NCBI GenBank assembly: GCA_903959905.1
Contig: CAJBYO010000077.1
Span: 1-64,000 of the forward strand
Length of the DNA: 64,000 nt
Direction of reading: 5' to 3'
Source of the DNA: an uncultured Bacteroidales bacterium
GTDB taxonomy: Bacteria > Bacteroidota > Bacteroidia > Bacteroidales > FEN-979
Part shown: positions 43,911-53,060 of the stretch, piece after piece
Layout: each line of letters starts with the position of its first letter
How positions within the stretch are numbered: the first letter of the stretch is position 1
Notes under the pieces: model-generated
What the model saw: only the letters and a program-made list of their open reading frames with translations
Database searches by the model: none
Told to the model about the DNA's origin: nothing
Program-made: the position numbers and the translations under genes

Positions 43911-46900
43911 TTACCTGGTTTTCACCAGCTTGATTGTTTCAGTATAACCTTCGGCAACCACTTTTACAAAGTAGAGGCCTACTGGCAGGGAAGAGGTCAT
44001 GAACTCACGTTGTTTCTCGCCGATGAGGCTTGAAGAAAGCACTTTTTCGCCGCGCATGCCGTATACTTCCACCGTCACGTTGCCATATTGCTTTTCGCCC
44101 TTTTGGATGAGGGTGAAATTGCCGTTGGTCGGGTTCGGGTAGATGCTGAAGTTTGCCTGTTCAAAGCTTGTGGCAGTTTCAGACTGACCAGTAGTCGAAG
44201 TGAAAACCGGAGCTGTCGGAGCTGTACAGTAGGTAGTTGAAATATAACCATGGAGATAACCACCGCTTATAACTGAGGTGCCCGGCATGAAGCTGATCTT
44301 CTGACCTGCGATCAGGGTCACGTTTCCACCACTCTGCACGTTGAACGGATTTGCTCCTCCAACTGTGATGGTATTGGTAGCGCTGTAGCATACGGTTGAC
44401 CCGTTAGCAACTTCACCGTCAACTGTCAGGAATTCAGGTGTGGATGATTCAATCTTCACATTGTCGAGGAACAGGTTGTTACCGTAAGCACTGATAGCGC
44501 TGAATTTAACCATGTTTGTTCCTGCTGGCAGTGAAAGGGTTTGAGATGCCCACTGTGCAGCCGTAGGGATAAAATTAGCAGTACCTAAAGCGCCGCCCGT
44601 GTTCAAAATTCCAGTAAGGCCTCCCGGCATTGCGAGAAGTAAAGAATAGGTAACGCCACCGTTGGTTGAATAGAAAACATCCATTTCGTCAACTTCATCA
44701 ATATAAGTCGCATAGGCATAATCAAATTTCAACACGGGCGCTGTTAATGCGCTGGCATCGAATGGCAGTGTCATCAGATCAAATGGGGTCGGGTCACCAA
44801 ATGCATAGAAATTGGCAATAGCTGAAGCCGTTCCAGTGCCGTATCCGCTGCAGGCAGTAGTCCTGAACCAATATTGTGCATCATTGGTTCTTGTCCAGCA
44901 GGTTGGCGGGAAAGTGGCCGTTTCAAAACCTTCGTTAATCGGAGCAGCGGTTGGTAAACACTGTGTCGTAAATGTTGCAGGTCCAGCCCATGCACTGTAA
45001 ACGCCCGCGGTGCAAATGGAACGCACGTAGAAACCGTAAGCAGTGTTGGCTGATAAGCCTGATAACAGGTAAGGATTCGTCACACCGGAGGAAATCATCG
45101 TCCCGGTACCCTGTGTGAATCCTGCAGGTCCCCATTCAATTTCCCATGTGGTTGATCCGCTGGCAGTCCAGCCAAGACTGGCTGAAGATGCTGTGATACC
45201 CGATACTGTGAGTGCAGTAGGCACATTGCAGATTCCGGTACCTGAAAGGTTAACAAAATGGTCTGTTTCGTTTTCAGTGAGTTTCAACGCGGCAACTTTG
45301 GCTCCGGTTGAAGTTGGGTGGAACGTTATAGAAACAGTGTATGAGGAGCCTGCACCCAGTGTTTTTGGATAGGTGGATCCGTCGGTCAGTGTAAACTCGG
45401 TGGCATCAGCGCCATCAATGACGAGTGCGTCAATAAGCAGCGATCCTGCACCATTGTTCTGAATGGTAAACACCTGGGGAGCCGAGGTGAGGCCAACAGT
45501 GAGTGAGCCATAGCCAAACGGATTCGGAGTCATGTTAATAAGCGGAACAGTGGTGAAGTTGAGCGGTCCTGCCCAGGCGCTGAAAATCCCGGCACCGCAT
45601 TCCTGCCTGAGATAAACAGAATAGCTGGTACCAGGTGAAAGAGATGACAGTGTATAAGGATTTGTTACCACCGGGGTAACGATGGTACCGGTACCGGCAG
45701 TATGGCCGGGTGTTCCGTAATCCAGTACAACAACAGACGGGCCGGTCCAGCCGATGGCGGCACTGGTTGTGGTAAGACTGGTGGCTGTGAGTGCGGTAGG
45801 TTCCGGGCACAGCGGCAGTTCTTCAACAACAAAATTGTCAATGTCAACATAATAATCGCCCTCACCCCAGGTGCCATAAAACCTGAACATGGCCTGGCCG
45901 CTCATAAGCGGGAGGTTGACCGTTTTATTGACAAATGCCTGGCTGGTCACGTGGTTGCCCATGTTGATCGTATACAAGGTTGTCCATGTAGCACCATGGT
46001 TGGTTGACATCTGGATATCAACCATGTCACCGGCACCCATAACCTTTGCCGGTCCCGGGTATGTTCCTGAAACCCAATCGGTAAGACGATAGTCAAAGGT
46101 CAATTTGCACTGGTTGGCAGGTAGTACGATATGAGGTGAAATTCCAGTGCAGTTATGATAGTTAGGATCATCATACAGGTCAAAAGTCATCCCTTTGCTG
46201 GAAGCAGTTCCGTGAAGCGCTTCAACGGCCATGGATCCTGTCCAGGAAGTTGGCAGGATTGACGTCACCTCAAAGTCCTGTGTATAAGTTACAGGGTAAT
46301 AAGTAGCTTCAGCGGTATATACGCCAGAAGAATAAACAGTTGATCCGTCAACCGACCATGCTTTATAATAATATGTGGTACCTGCTGTAAGCCCCATATG
46401 ACTGAAACTTGTACCGCTTGCATTGTATATAACGGTTCCGCCGCCTGGAATGACCGTGCTCACAGGATAAGATGTTCCATTGGCAGGATTGCCAAATGTG
46501 CTGGTGGTGTTAAAGGCTACCATTACAGGGTTCCCGTTTGCATTTTGCAGCCAGCTAAGGTCAATCTGATTTGTTCCTGCAGAAGCTGCGGTAAAGTTCC
46601 TGGGGTATAAGACACCGGTAAATGGAGCAACCTGGGCATCGATTCCGAACTTATAACCTGATATTCCTGCTGGGGGTGACCCGCCAAGTTCAAATCGGAA
46701 AAACGTGTTTGGCCTGGTGGGTGATTCCGGGAAATATCCCATGGCATAAAATATTGCAGCTGCAGGAACTACGCCAAGTCCAACATAAAATTCCTCCGGG
46801 CCAATACTTGGTGGTGTTGGGAAGGGGAAGTTTACACTGGTTCCTAATTCTGTTGCCAGGATCACATGATCGGCTGATTGGGCAACAATCTGTCCCTGCT

Positions 46901-48149
46901 TATTCAGTACAACGGCATAAACAGTGTTACCGGTGCAAGTCGTGGAATTTCCGATGATGATGTTGGCACCGGGAATGGTTCCGCCACCGTTCATTTCAAA
47001 TTTAGAGGCAAAGATTCCTTCTGAACCAGCGTTCCAGCCAACAGCCCCGGTAGCCAGGGTGGCGTAGTTATATGAGTAAAGATTGCCATTTACACTGCCT
47101 ACCTGGCTAATAATGTTGTTAGTAATAAAGTTCTCTCCAGGTGCTGGTGCCGCTTCGGCAGTTATGTTAATATCTTCCTGAACAGTAGGTGTCCATGTGA
47201 AATTAACAATGGTGGCTGAATTGGCTGCCAGTGCTGTAACAGTTTGAGTTGAGGTATGGCGTACAATTGTGTTGGTGGCATCCTTGATGGTGAGGGTCAC
47301 GTCGAAGGTAGCTGGTGCTGCAGAGTTGTTCAGTACTCTTACACCAACAGGTACAGGGGCTCCGAATGGGATTGGTGCGCGCTCCAGGTTGTAGATATTT
47401 CCCATAGAAAGGATGTCGGTGTAAAAATTGTTACCGAATGCTGTGGATGGGCGGAATGCTGATCCTCCCAGTACAGTCGGGAACCCTGTGCTGTTACGTC
47501 CTCCCCAGAGTGTTACTGTAGGGTTGCTGCTGCTGTTGCAATTACAAACTAAGGCAGTAGTGCCGAGTGTTCCCAAAGGGTTGCTGAAACTCCATGCAAC
47601 ATAAACGCCACCACCTGTATAGGTGAATGGAGATCCGCCGGAAAAAGGAATGGTATAAGTTCCCACAGCAATGGGAACGGTGAAGGTAGGTGTGGAATGA
47701 ACAAGGGTGAAACCTGTTGTGGTAAAACCGGTTGTTGGTAAAGAGTAGGCTACGTCACTGGTGTTCATCAGCCAGATGTTGAGCGTTCCGGTTTGCGTAG
47801 TACCTCCGGCAGTCAAAACCGCCCATGAGATGTCATCTATCTGGGCCCCGACCGGGAAACCGCTTGCCAGCATTTCTGCCGGTGTGATCAGGTATTCAGT
47901 CTCCTGGTAGCGATAGGTATTTCCCGGACACCTGGTATTTACTGAAGATGAGCCCATTAAAGGGAGAACCCACGCTCCCATGTAATCAGTTTCCGGATTA
48001 GGATTAAAAGACGGATCCGTACTGCCAATCATAAATGCAGCTGCAGGATTGCCCTCATCAGACATGTTTGCAGAAACTGCCTGAAATTTCTGCCCGATGG
48101 TATGCATGGATACCAGCAGGACAAACAAAAAGAGTAATGTTTTTCTCAT
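43911..48149 (-). CDS. T9SS adhesin with Fn3 and Hydin/choice-of-anchor D domains (1412 aa)
   Basis: Signal peptide MRKTLLFLFVLLVSMHTIGQ. The N-terminal 500 residues have no named domain that I can recognise but hold beta-sandwich-like stretches. A choice-of-anchor/MAM-like domain follows at about 620-770, then Fn3-like domains (EQCGAG-type, YGFYVRSICT with EWGPAGF) around 780-870 and 985-1070. An ASPM-SPD2-Hydin/choice-of-anchor D domain lies between them (TIQNNGAGSLLIDALVIDG, TLGAGSSYTVSITFHPT). A second MAM-like domain, the shared pre-CTD module (GGNVTLIAGQKISFMPGT) and a T9SS sorting domain ending IKLVKTR complete it. Its leader shares an identical 16-mer with the 3116-residue adhesin gene. 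Confidence 0.88.
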   Translation of the reverse strand: MRKTLLFLFVLLVSMHTIGQKFQAVSANMSDEGNPAAAFMIGSTDPSFNPNPETDYMGAWVLPLMGSSSVNTRCPGNTYRYQETEYLITPAEMLASGFPVGAQIDDISWAVLTAGGTTQTGTLNIWLMNTSDVAYSLPTTGFTTTGFTLVHSTPTFTVPIAVGTYTIPFSGGSPFTYTGGGVYVAWSFSNPLGTLGTTALVCNCNSSSNPTVTLWGGRNSTGFPTVLGGSAFRPSTAFGNNFYTDILSMGNIYNLERAPIPFGAPVPVGVRVLNNSAAPATFDVTLTIKDATNTIVRHTSTQTVTALAANSATIVNFTWTPTVQEDINITAEAAPAPGENFITNNIISQVGSVNGNLYSYNYATLATGAVGWNAGSEGIFASKFEMNGGGTIPGANIIIGNSTTCTGNTVYAVVLNKQGQIVAQSADHVILATELGTSVNFPFPTPPSIGPEEFYVGLGVVPAAAIFYAMGYFPESPTRPNTFFRFELGGSPPAGISGYKFGIDAQVAPFTGVLYPRNFTAASAGTNQIDLSWLQNANGNPVMVAFNTTSTFGNPANGTSYPVSTVIPGGGTVIYNASGTSFSHMGLTAGTTYYYKAWSVDGSTVYSSGVYTAEATYYPVTYTQDFEVTSILPTSWTGSMAVEALHGTASSKGMTFDLYDDPNYHNCTGISPHIVLPANQCKLTFDYRLTDWVSGTYPGPAKVMGAGDMVDIQMSTNHGATWTTLYTINMGNHVTSQAFVNKTVNLPLMSGQAMFRFYGTWGEGDYYVDIDNFVVEELPLCPEPTALTATSLTTTSAAIGWTGPSVVVLDYGTPGHTAGTGTIVTPVVTNPYTLSSLSPGTSYSVYLRQECGAGIFSAWAGPLNFTTVPLINMTPNPFGYGSLTVGLTSAPQVFTIQNNGAGSLLIDALVIDGADATEFTLTDGSTYPKTLGAGSSYTVSITFHPTSTGAKVAALKLTENETDHFVNLSGTGICNVPTALTVSGITASSASLGWTASGSTTWEIEWGPAGFTQGTGTMISSGVTNPYLLSGLSANTAYGFYVRSICTAGVYSAWAGPATFTTQCLPTAAPINEGFETATFPPTCWTRTNDAQYWFRTTACSGYGTGTASAIANFYAFGDPTPFDLMTLPFDASALTAPVLKFDYAYATYIDEVDEMDVFYSTNGGVTYSLLLAMPGGLTGILNTGGALGTANFIPTAAQWASQTLSLPAGTNMVKFSAISAYGNNLFLDNVKIESSTPEFLTVDGEVANGSTVCYSATNTITVGGANPFNVQSGGNVTLIAGQKISFMPGTSVISGGYLHGYISTTYCTAPTAPVFTSTTGQSETATSFEQANFSIYPNPTNGNFTLIQKGEKQYGNVTVEVYGMRGEKVLSSSLIGEKQREFMTSSLPVGLYFVKVVAEGYTETIKLVKTR

Positions 48150-48157
48150 AGTCTTCT

Positions 48158-48173
48158 TTTTTGTGTTTGGTTA
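48158..48173 (-). promoter_or_regulatory. Shared leader motif before the 1412-residue gene
   Basis: TTTTTGTGTTTGGTTA (plus-strand reading), identical to 27351-27366, here 8 bases before the start codon at 48149. Confidence 0.5.
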
Positions 48174-48333
48174 ATAATAAATTGATAATAAACGAAAATA
48201 TATAGAGGTAGAAAAGCGTAGAGAGGGGAAGGTAAATGGTTGATTGATAATCATGCATTCTATTGTTAAAAAAATAACTGAAGGTGCTTGATAATCCTGT
48301 ATTCTCCCGTTGAAGAAGGGGAGTAAATGTAAC

Positions 48334-48361
48334 AAAAAAACCGGCCCGTTTTGACGGCCGG
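48334..48361 (-). terminator. Terminator after the endonuclease gene
   Basis: On the minus strand CCGGCC pairs with GGCCGG around GTCAAAACG, followed by seven T. It lies about 70 bases past the stop at 48432. Confidence 0.8.
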
Positions 48362-48431
48362 CGAGATTTAACAAATTTTAACAAAGGCGGGTTTATAGCA
48401 TGTGTTGCAAGGAGGATTGTTTACCAGCCAT

Positions 48432-50282
48432 TTAATTAATGACTGCCACCCCATTTACCGTTAAAATGATGCCTGGAGGAATGGTCAGTTTTCCTCCGGT
48501 GAGGATCGTAATGTCTTTCCCGAGGTCCAGGTTTTTGTTTAGTGTGACATTCGCTGAGGTGCCGATGTTTACGTCGCAGGCAGCTCCGATCATAAGGGTG
48601 CCTGCCCCGGAGATTGTTTGAGGTGAAGTGCCTTCAAACTTCAATAAACCTGTTGCCGGGTTGAATCTGAGCGTACCGGTATTTACAGCCAGGTTTCCTT
48701 TGATGGAGAAACCACCCGGGAAATCAAAACCTGCTGTAAGTGCATTCGTCACCGTAAGGTTATCCATGGTGCAAATTGCATTTCCTGAGTTTACGGTTTG
48801 ATTGAATGCAGGTAAATCTATTTCAAAATTTCCATAGGTTCTCCCGGAAAGAGAAGGGGCTGAATTCGCTTTGTGCTTATACAGACTGCCAGCCTGGAAG
48901 ACCACAACAGAAGAAGGGCTGACTGCGCCGAAAGGGGGCAGTCCTGATTCAAGTATATATGTTGAACCACTGGCAAAGGTGACAGAATTAAGCGCCGTGG
49001 TGCCAAAAGGTGCACCCGAGAAACCTGTCCCGCCTGTAAAAACAGACCCGCTGTTAAAATTTAAGGAGCCGGTGCCATTGCCTGTCAGCTGATGTGCAGC
49101 ATTCTGGAATGAAATGTTCCCGGTAACAGAGCCGGTGAACCCTGCGGCAATGTTCAGTGAAATTGCACCAGTAGCGTTAATTGCCAGGCTGGAGCCTGCA
49201 CCCACTTCAAACTGGGGTGCGGTGGCGCCTGTAGTGCCTATGGTGATGCTGCGGGCTGTAGTGCCCCCGGTGAAAGTGACCGAGGCATTGTTGATGATCC
49301 GGAGCCGGCCAACCGATTGCGGACTGGAAAAGTCAATAGTTATTGTGCACACAGGCGTCACAGCACCGTTGAAAATCAGGATGTCGCCCGGAACCGCCAC
49401 TGTCCGGGCGGGGGTCCAGCTGGCTGCCGACGACCAGTTGCCGGATGCAACATTCCAGGTGTAGGTCCCGGGAACGGGCATGTAAGCTGGCCAGATCTGG
49501 GATGCATATTCGGGGTGGTCGATAAACGGGTTGCGGTTGTGCTGGATGTTTTTATAAATGGAGTCATTCCTGTTGATCTCCTTCTGTGATACCGGGTCCA
49601 TCAGGTTCCACAGCATCATCAGGGTCTGCGCCCATGGAAGCAGCTGTGATCCGGACGTCATCGGGCTTCCGGGCCAGCCGGAATCCTCACCGTAATACCT
49701 GGTTTCCATATAAAAATAGGAGCGGGCAAAGTCACCTTTATATTCGTCAATGGGCTCAAAAACAGTGCCGGTATAGCCGGTTGAAACGCAATTGCCAAGC
49801 TTGCTGCCGTTCATGGATGTCCAGGTTGCCGTACCTACTTTCCCATATGGAAAGTTGCTCCGCCGGTTGTTCACATAACCATCGGTTGCGAATAAATGGA
49901 AAATATCCGAAGACATGGGAGATGCACCGCCAAACCAGCTTTCGGGCCAGGAGTGTTCACGGTTGTAGCAATCTGCTTCGCTGTTATAGGTGCCGCACTG
50001 GTTCGTCACGAATGTAAATTCATAAGGAGGTGTCCCCCCGGGGATATCTGAATACATATCCCAGACCTTTCCGTTGGCTTTTTTGTCAGTTTGCTTGAAC
50101 CATGTCCAGAGCGAAGCATAGGATACAACCGTGTGGTTGTCAATGATGTTGTGCAATGCCAGCTGGAGTGCTGACCCTGAAAGGCCGTTTGCCGGATTGT
50201 AGTACCCCGCAGGGATCTGGGCCCGGGAAACGGAGAAAAGCGCAATGCAGAGAATAATGAAGCCGGTCCTGGTGAGTTTCAT
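48432..50282 (-). CDS. Secreted endonuclease I family nuclease (616 aa)
   Basis: Signal peptide MKLTRTGFIILCIALFSVSRAQ. Residues about 25-275 match the endonuclease I (EndA/NucM, beta-beta-alpha-metal) family: VWDMYSD, the catalytic CYNREHSWPESWFG, SDIFHLFATDGYVNNRRSNFPYG and KGDFARSYFYM. These enzymes cut DNA and RNA without base preference outside the cell. The remaining 340 residues start with TWNVASGNWSSAASWTPAR and continue as a solenoid-like module rich in LTVTG/FTGGT repeats, ending ILTGGKLTIPPGIILTVNG. No T9SS sorting domain is seen. Likely role: breaking down extracellular DNA. It stands next to other exported enzymes and adhesins. Confidence 0.88.
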   Translation of the reverse strand: MKLTRTGFIILCIALFSVSRAQIPAGYYNPANGLSGSALQLALHNIIDNHTVVSYASLWTWFKQTDKKANGKVWDMYSDIPGGTPPYEFTFVTNQCGTYNSEADCYNREHSWPESWFGGASPMSSDIFHLFATDGYVNNRRSNFPYGKVGTATWTSMNGSKLGNCVSTGYTGTVFEPIDEYKGDFARSYFYMETRYYGEDSGWPGSPMTSGSQLLPWAQTLMMLWNLMDPVSQKEINRNDSIYKNIQHNRNPFIDHPEYASQIWPAYMPVPGTYTWNVASGNWSSAASWTPARTVAVPGDILIFNGAVTPVCTITIDFSSPQSVGRLRIINNASVTFTGGTTARSITIGTTGATAPQFEVGAGSSLAINATGAISLNIAAGFTGSVTGNISFQNAAHQLTGNGTGSLNFNSGSVFTGGTGFSGAPFGTTALNSVTFASGSTYILESGLPPFGAVSPSSVVVFQAGSLYKHKANSAPSLSGRTYGNFEIDLPAFNQTVNSGNAICTMDNLTVTNALTAGFDFPGGFSIKGNLAVNTGTLRFNPATGLLKFEGTSPQTISGAGTLMIGAACDVNIGTSANVTLNKNLDLGKDITILTGGKLTIPPGIILTVNGVAVIN

Positions 50283-50307
50283 CGGAAATGTTTGGGGTAA
50301 TACAGCG

Positions 50308-50315
50308 CAAATTTA
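50308..50315 (-). promoter_or_regulatory. -7 box for the endonuclease gene
   Basis: TAAATTTG on the minus strand, exact TAnnTTTG, 25 bases before the start codon at 50282. No clear -33 box. Confidence 0.4.
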
Positions 50316-50333
50316 AACAAATGAAACAAGAGT

Positions 50334-50386
50334 GGGATTTACGATTATGGGATTTTAGTCTAAAATCTCATATTCGTAAATATCCC
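50334..50386. repeat. Imperfect palindrome of GATT-type heptamers
   Basis: GGGATTTACGATTATGGGA on the left is mirrored by a near-complement ending CGTAAATATCCC on the right, with a central GATTTTAG/CTAAAATC match. The steps resemble those of the inverted repeat at 7281-7395. It lies directly after the stop of the serine hydrolase gene and may end its transcription. Confidence 0.6.
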
Positions 50387-51727
50387 TTATTTAGTCAACA
50401 CTAACTTTTGAGTATACACCCCCTTCGTCCGATCCGTCGCCCTGACAAAATAGGTGCCGGCCTTGATGTTGCTGCAGTTTATTTGAGTTTTCCCTGCGAT
50501 CAGTTGTTGCTGAAAAATCACACGGCCTGCCAGGTCATATACGGCGAGGTCAAACCGCTGTCCGGACACTTCAACGGAAATGATACCGGAGGCAGGGTTC
50601 GGATAAATGTGCATCGGAACCGTTCCGGGCACATGTTCATCAATCGCGTTTGAATTGCACATCACTTCATTCAGTTTTTGCCAGATGTTGTCGCAAAGCT
50701 GATTGGCGATCTCCGAAGCCGGTGAGGTGGGCTGGTTGCCCATGCGCACCAGCACGATTCCTTTTGAGGGGGAGACGCTCACGATCTGGCCGTTTTTACC
50801 CAACCCGGCAATCATATCGGCAGGGGCATGCGGGGCAATGGAACCCGTGAAAACGATTTGTGTTGAAGGGAGCATAAATGTGCTTTTTCCGTTCAGCCAC
50901 CAGAGGTAACCGTAGGATAAGTTCAGTGGCTGCGAAGTGTTTGTCATCTGGCTGAAATATGCTGTATCATGCAGCAGGATATCTGTGCCCCATGCACCCC
51001 TGTTCTGTATCAGCAATCCAAAACGGGCCATGCTCCTGGTGTTGCTGAAATAGACATTGTCGTAGTCGACGGTATACCAGAAGCCGTTCATCCCGGTATG
51101 CGCTTTCAGTTCCGTTTGTGTGAATGTATTGACGGGCTGCCCTGTTGCGTTTTCCAGCACCTTTTCCAGCAAGGTGTAGGGGGCGTTGTGGTAGGCCCAG
51201 CGCGTACCTGCGTCAGACAGGTATTGCAGACACGTATCGAGGGTGCAATGGTTGTCGGGTACCCCGTCGTCAAGGCCGGAGGTCATGGTAAGCTGGTGCC
51301 GGACGGTGATTTTATCCTCCTGGGAAAGTGTACAACTGGTCCATCCTGTTCCAAGGTATTTTGAAGATTTATCCGACAGAGACAAAAGGCCATCCTCCAG
51401 GGCCATGCCAGTGAGTACAGCGGTGACGGTCTTTCCGGCTGAGGCCCAATACCATATACTGTCGGCTGTGAAAGTGCCGAAATACTTTTCCAGCACGATT
51501 TTTCCGTCTTTGAGTACAATGAAGCCTTTGGTGTTTTCCTGTGCAAGGAATTCATAAAGCGGTGCAATTTTATCTGTACACCAGTTGAGGGAAGCGGGTG
51601 AAACCGTGTCCCAGGGCAAAACCGGGTTTAAGGGCGGGAAATAGAGCCCCTGCGCCCTTCCCGGCTGGCATGACAGGAATAACAACAGGAACAGTGCGGT
51701 TTTCAGGAAATTATTTTTCAATACCAT
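50387..51727 (-). CDS. T9SS-exported serine hydrolase, beta-lactamase class C-like (446 aa)
   Basis: ATG at 51727, chosen because it opens a signal peptide (MVLKNNFLKTALFLLLFLSC...RAQ); it overlaps the upstream thioesterase gene by 17 bases. Residues about 55-345 are a beta-lactamase/penicillin-binding-protein-like serine hydrolase: WASAGKTVTAV carries the SxxK catalytic motif, RWAYHNAPYTLLE the YxN motif, and a late region around GKNGQIV stands near where the third (KTG/HxG) motif is expected. The substrate cannot be told from sequence: peptidase, esterase or amidase are possible. The C-terminal 75 residues are a T9SS sorting domain (IYPNPASGIISVEV ... TQKLVLTK). So the enzyme likely works on the cell surface. 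Confidence 0.88.
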   Translation of the reverse strand: MVLKNNFLKTALFLLLFLSCQPGRAQGLYFPPLNPVLPWDTVSPASLNWCTDKIAPLYEFLAQENTKGFIVLKDGKIVLEKYFGTFTADSIWYWASAGKTVTAVLTGMALEDGLLSLSDKSSKYLGTGWTSCTLSQEDKITVRHQLTMTSGLDDGVPDNHCTLDTCLQYLSDAGTRWAYHNAPYTLLEKVLENATGQPVNTFTQTELKAHTGMNGFWYTVDYDNVYFSNTRSMARFGLLIQNRGAWGTDILLHDTAYFSQMTNTSQPLNLSYGYLWWLNGKSTFMLPSTQIVFTGSIAPHAPADMIAGLGKNGQIVSVSPSKGIVLVRMGNQPTSPASEIANQLCDNIWQKLNEVMCNSNAIDEHVPGTVPMHIYPNPASGIISVEVSGQRFDLAVYDLAGRVIFQQQLIAGKTQINCSNIKAGTYFVRATDRTKGVYTQKLVLTK

Positions 51728-52247
51728 CTTGCAAGTTGTCAGGGATTTCAACTGCGAGCGGGTCACCCGGGTTTTCATTCAGAAACCATTCGTTCTCGTC
51801 CATCATGGAATCGGTAATTTTGCTGAACGGGACTTTTAAGTATTTCCCTTCGGCAGACACGGCTATATCCCCGTTTTCAAGGATGATCTCCCCGGTACCT
51901 TCAAACACACGGTGGCCTTCTTTGGATACCCTGCCGATTATTTTTATCTCCTGGTCAAGGGGAATCGGCCTCCTGAATTTTGTTGTCAGCTCAAGCGTCA
52001 CTCCCCAAACCTGGTCGGTTTTTCCATTGGCAATGGCCCTGCCGATCGTTTCATCCAGGATGGCTGCCGCCACACCGCCGTGCATCCTGCCCGGGTAACT
52101 CTGGTGCTGTTCGCCCGGCTTTATCAGCGCTACCAGTTCCCGGTCGTTGATCTCATAAAACGACGCATGCAGCCCGAGATCATTCTGCAGGCCGCATACG
52201 AAGCACATTTTTGAATTGTTCTGTTTTTTTAATACCGGGTGCTTCAT
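51711..52247 (-). CDS. Hotdog-fold thioesterase (PaaI-like)
   Basis: 178 residues. Residues about 14-130 fit the 4HBT/PaaI acyl-CoA thioesterase fold, with CFVCGLQN near the start and HGGVAAAILDETIGRAIAN, the helix holding the family's catalytic acid, in the centre. It would hydrolyse an acyl-CoA in the cytoplasm; the acyl group is unknown. A C-terminal extension of about 45 residues carries acidic, Met-rich sequence (DSMMDENEWF). It lies 10 bases after the broken membrane-protein gene and overlaps the next gene's start, suggesting one operon. Confidence 0.8.
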   Translation of the reverse strand: MKHPVLKKQNNSKMCFVCGLQNDLGLHASFYEINDRELVALIKPGEQHQSYPGRMHGGVAAAILDETIGRAIANGKTDQVWGVTLELTTKFRRPIPLDQEIKIIGRVSKEGHRVFEGTGEIILENGDIAVSAEGKYLKVPFSKITDSMMDENEWFLNENPGDPLAVEIPDNLQDGIEK

Positions 52248-52257
52248 AATGGGTTGA

Positions 52258-52813
52258 CTATCTAAGCAGGGATAACAGTTTTTTAAAGAGGAAGAGCGTT
52301 ATTCCAAAGATGAGTATGATGAAAAACAGGGCGGAAACCATGCTTTTCGTAACGGTGAAAAAATTTGCCATGCCAGCCTGAAAGCCGGAGATGACAGGGT
52401 ATGACCTGATCATCACGATGATGGAGATGTTTTCAAGGTAATCAAACAAACCGGCAACCAGCGGGATGAGGCAAAAGTACCGGACAGGTTTTTCAAGCAA
52501 TCTGAATTGTTTAAGCAGCCAGCCCATCAGCAGGCAGTATGCAATGCCCGACAGGCCGGGATAAAGCATGTCAAGCGGCAGCTGGCGGGTGAGATATATC
52601 TACCCTTCCGGCAGGGCCCAGCGTTTCAAGCAGATTGTTTGCATAAGCCAGGGTGTATCCTGTTGGCATCATGTCAAACAGTTTCATGCCACCGGAGTAG
52701 GCCGTCACCATTGGAATGGTAACAAAAAGCATCAGCAAATACACCATGTTGGCAAAAAGGAGAAATGCCAGAACCTTCCAGCCTCCAAGATGTTTCTTTA
52801 TATATTCAATCAT
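52258..52813 (-). pseudogene. Small membrane protein gene split by a single-base frameshift
   Basis: The first frame (52813-52571) codes for MIEYIKKHLGGWKVLAF... with two hydrophobic segments, then after LETLGPAGR runs into VDISHPPAAA and a stop. The second frame (ending 52258) starts at an internal ATG and continues DMLYPGLSGIAYCLLMGW with further membrane segments and LVAGLFDYLENISIIVMI. Removing one base near 52600 joins them as ...GPAGRVIYLTRQLPLDMLYPG..., about 183 residues and four membrane segments, which fits a Bacteroidota membrane-protein family that I recognise by sequence but cannot name. It could be a true mutation or a sequencing error. Downstream genes appear intact. Confidence 0.7.
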
Positions 52814-52880
52814 TATCCGTTCATTTTTTGTACCGCACCTACGGCGCGGAAAACCATATTCATTAACGGGCTACCGGGGT

Positions 52881-52898
52881 GGGACTCCTACGGAGCCC
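52881..52898. repeat. Short palindrome GGGACTCCTACGGAGCCC
   Basis: An 18-base near-perfect hairpin (GGG-A-CTCC-TAC-GGAG-CCC) with an outer CCGGG/CCCGG pair, just before the heptamer array. It resembles the hairpins at 31523-31663. Confidence 0.5.
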
Positions 52899-52906
52899 GG
52901 GATTTC

Positions 52907-53060
52907 TCAAATCTCAAATCTCAAATCTCAAATGTCAAATGTCAAATGTCAAAGGTTACCCGTCACCTGTCACCCGTCACCTGTCACCCGTCACGCGTCA
53001 CCCGTCACCTGTCACCCGTCACGCGTCACCCGTCACGCGACACCCGTCACGCATCAACCC
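52907..53060. repeat. Composite heptamer array (22 units)
   Basis: Seven TCAAATC/TCAAATG/TCAAAGG units are followed in the same 7-bp phase by TTACCCG and TCACCTG/TCACCCG/TCACGCG units. The stop codon (53019-53021) and the last ten or so residues of the methyltransferase gene are made from array units. The minus strand, the gene's sense strand, reads TGACGSG. Confidence 0.92.
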
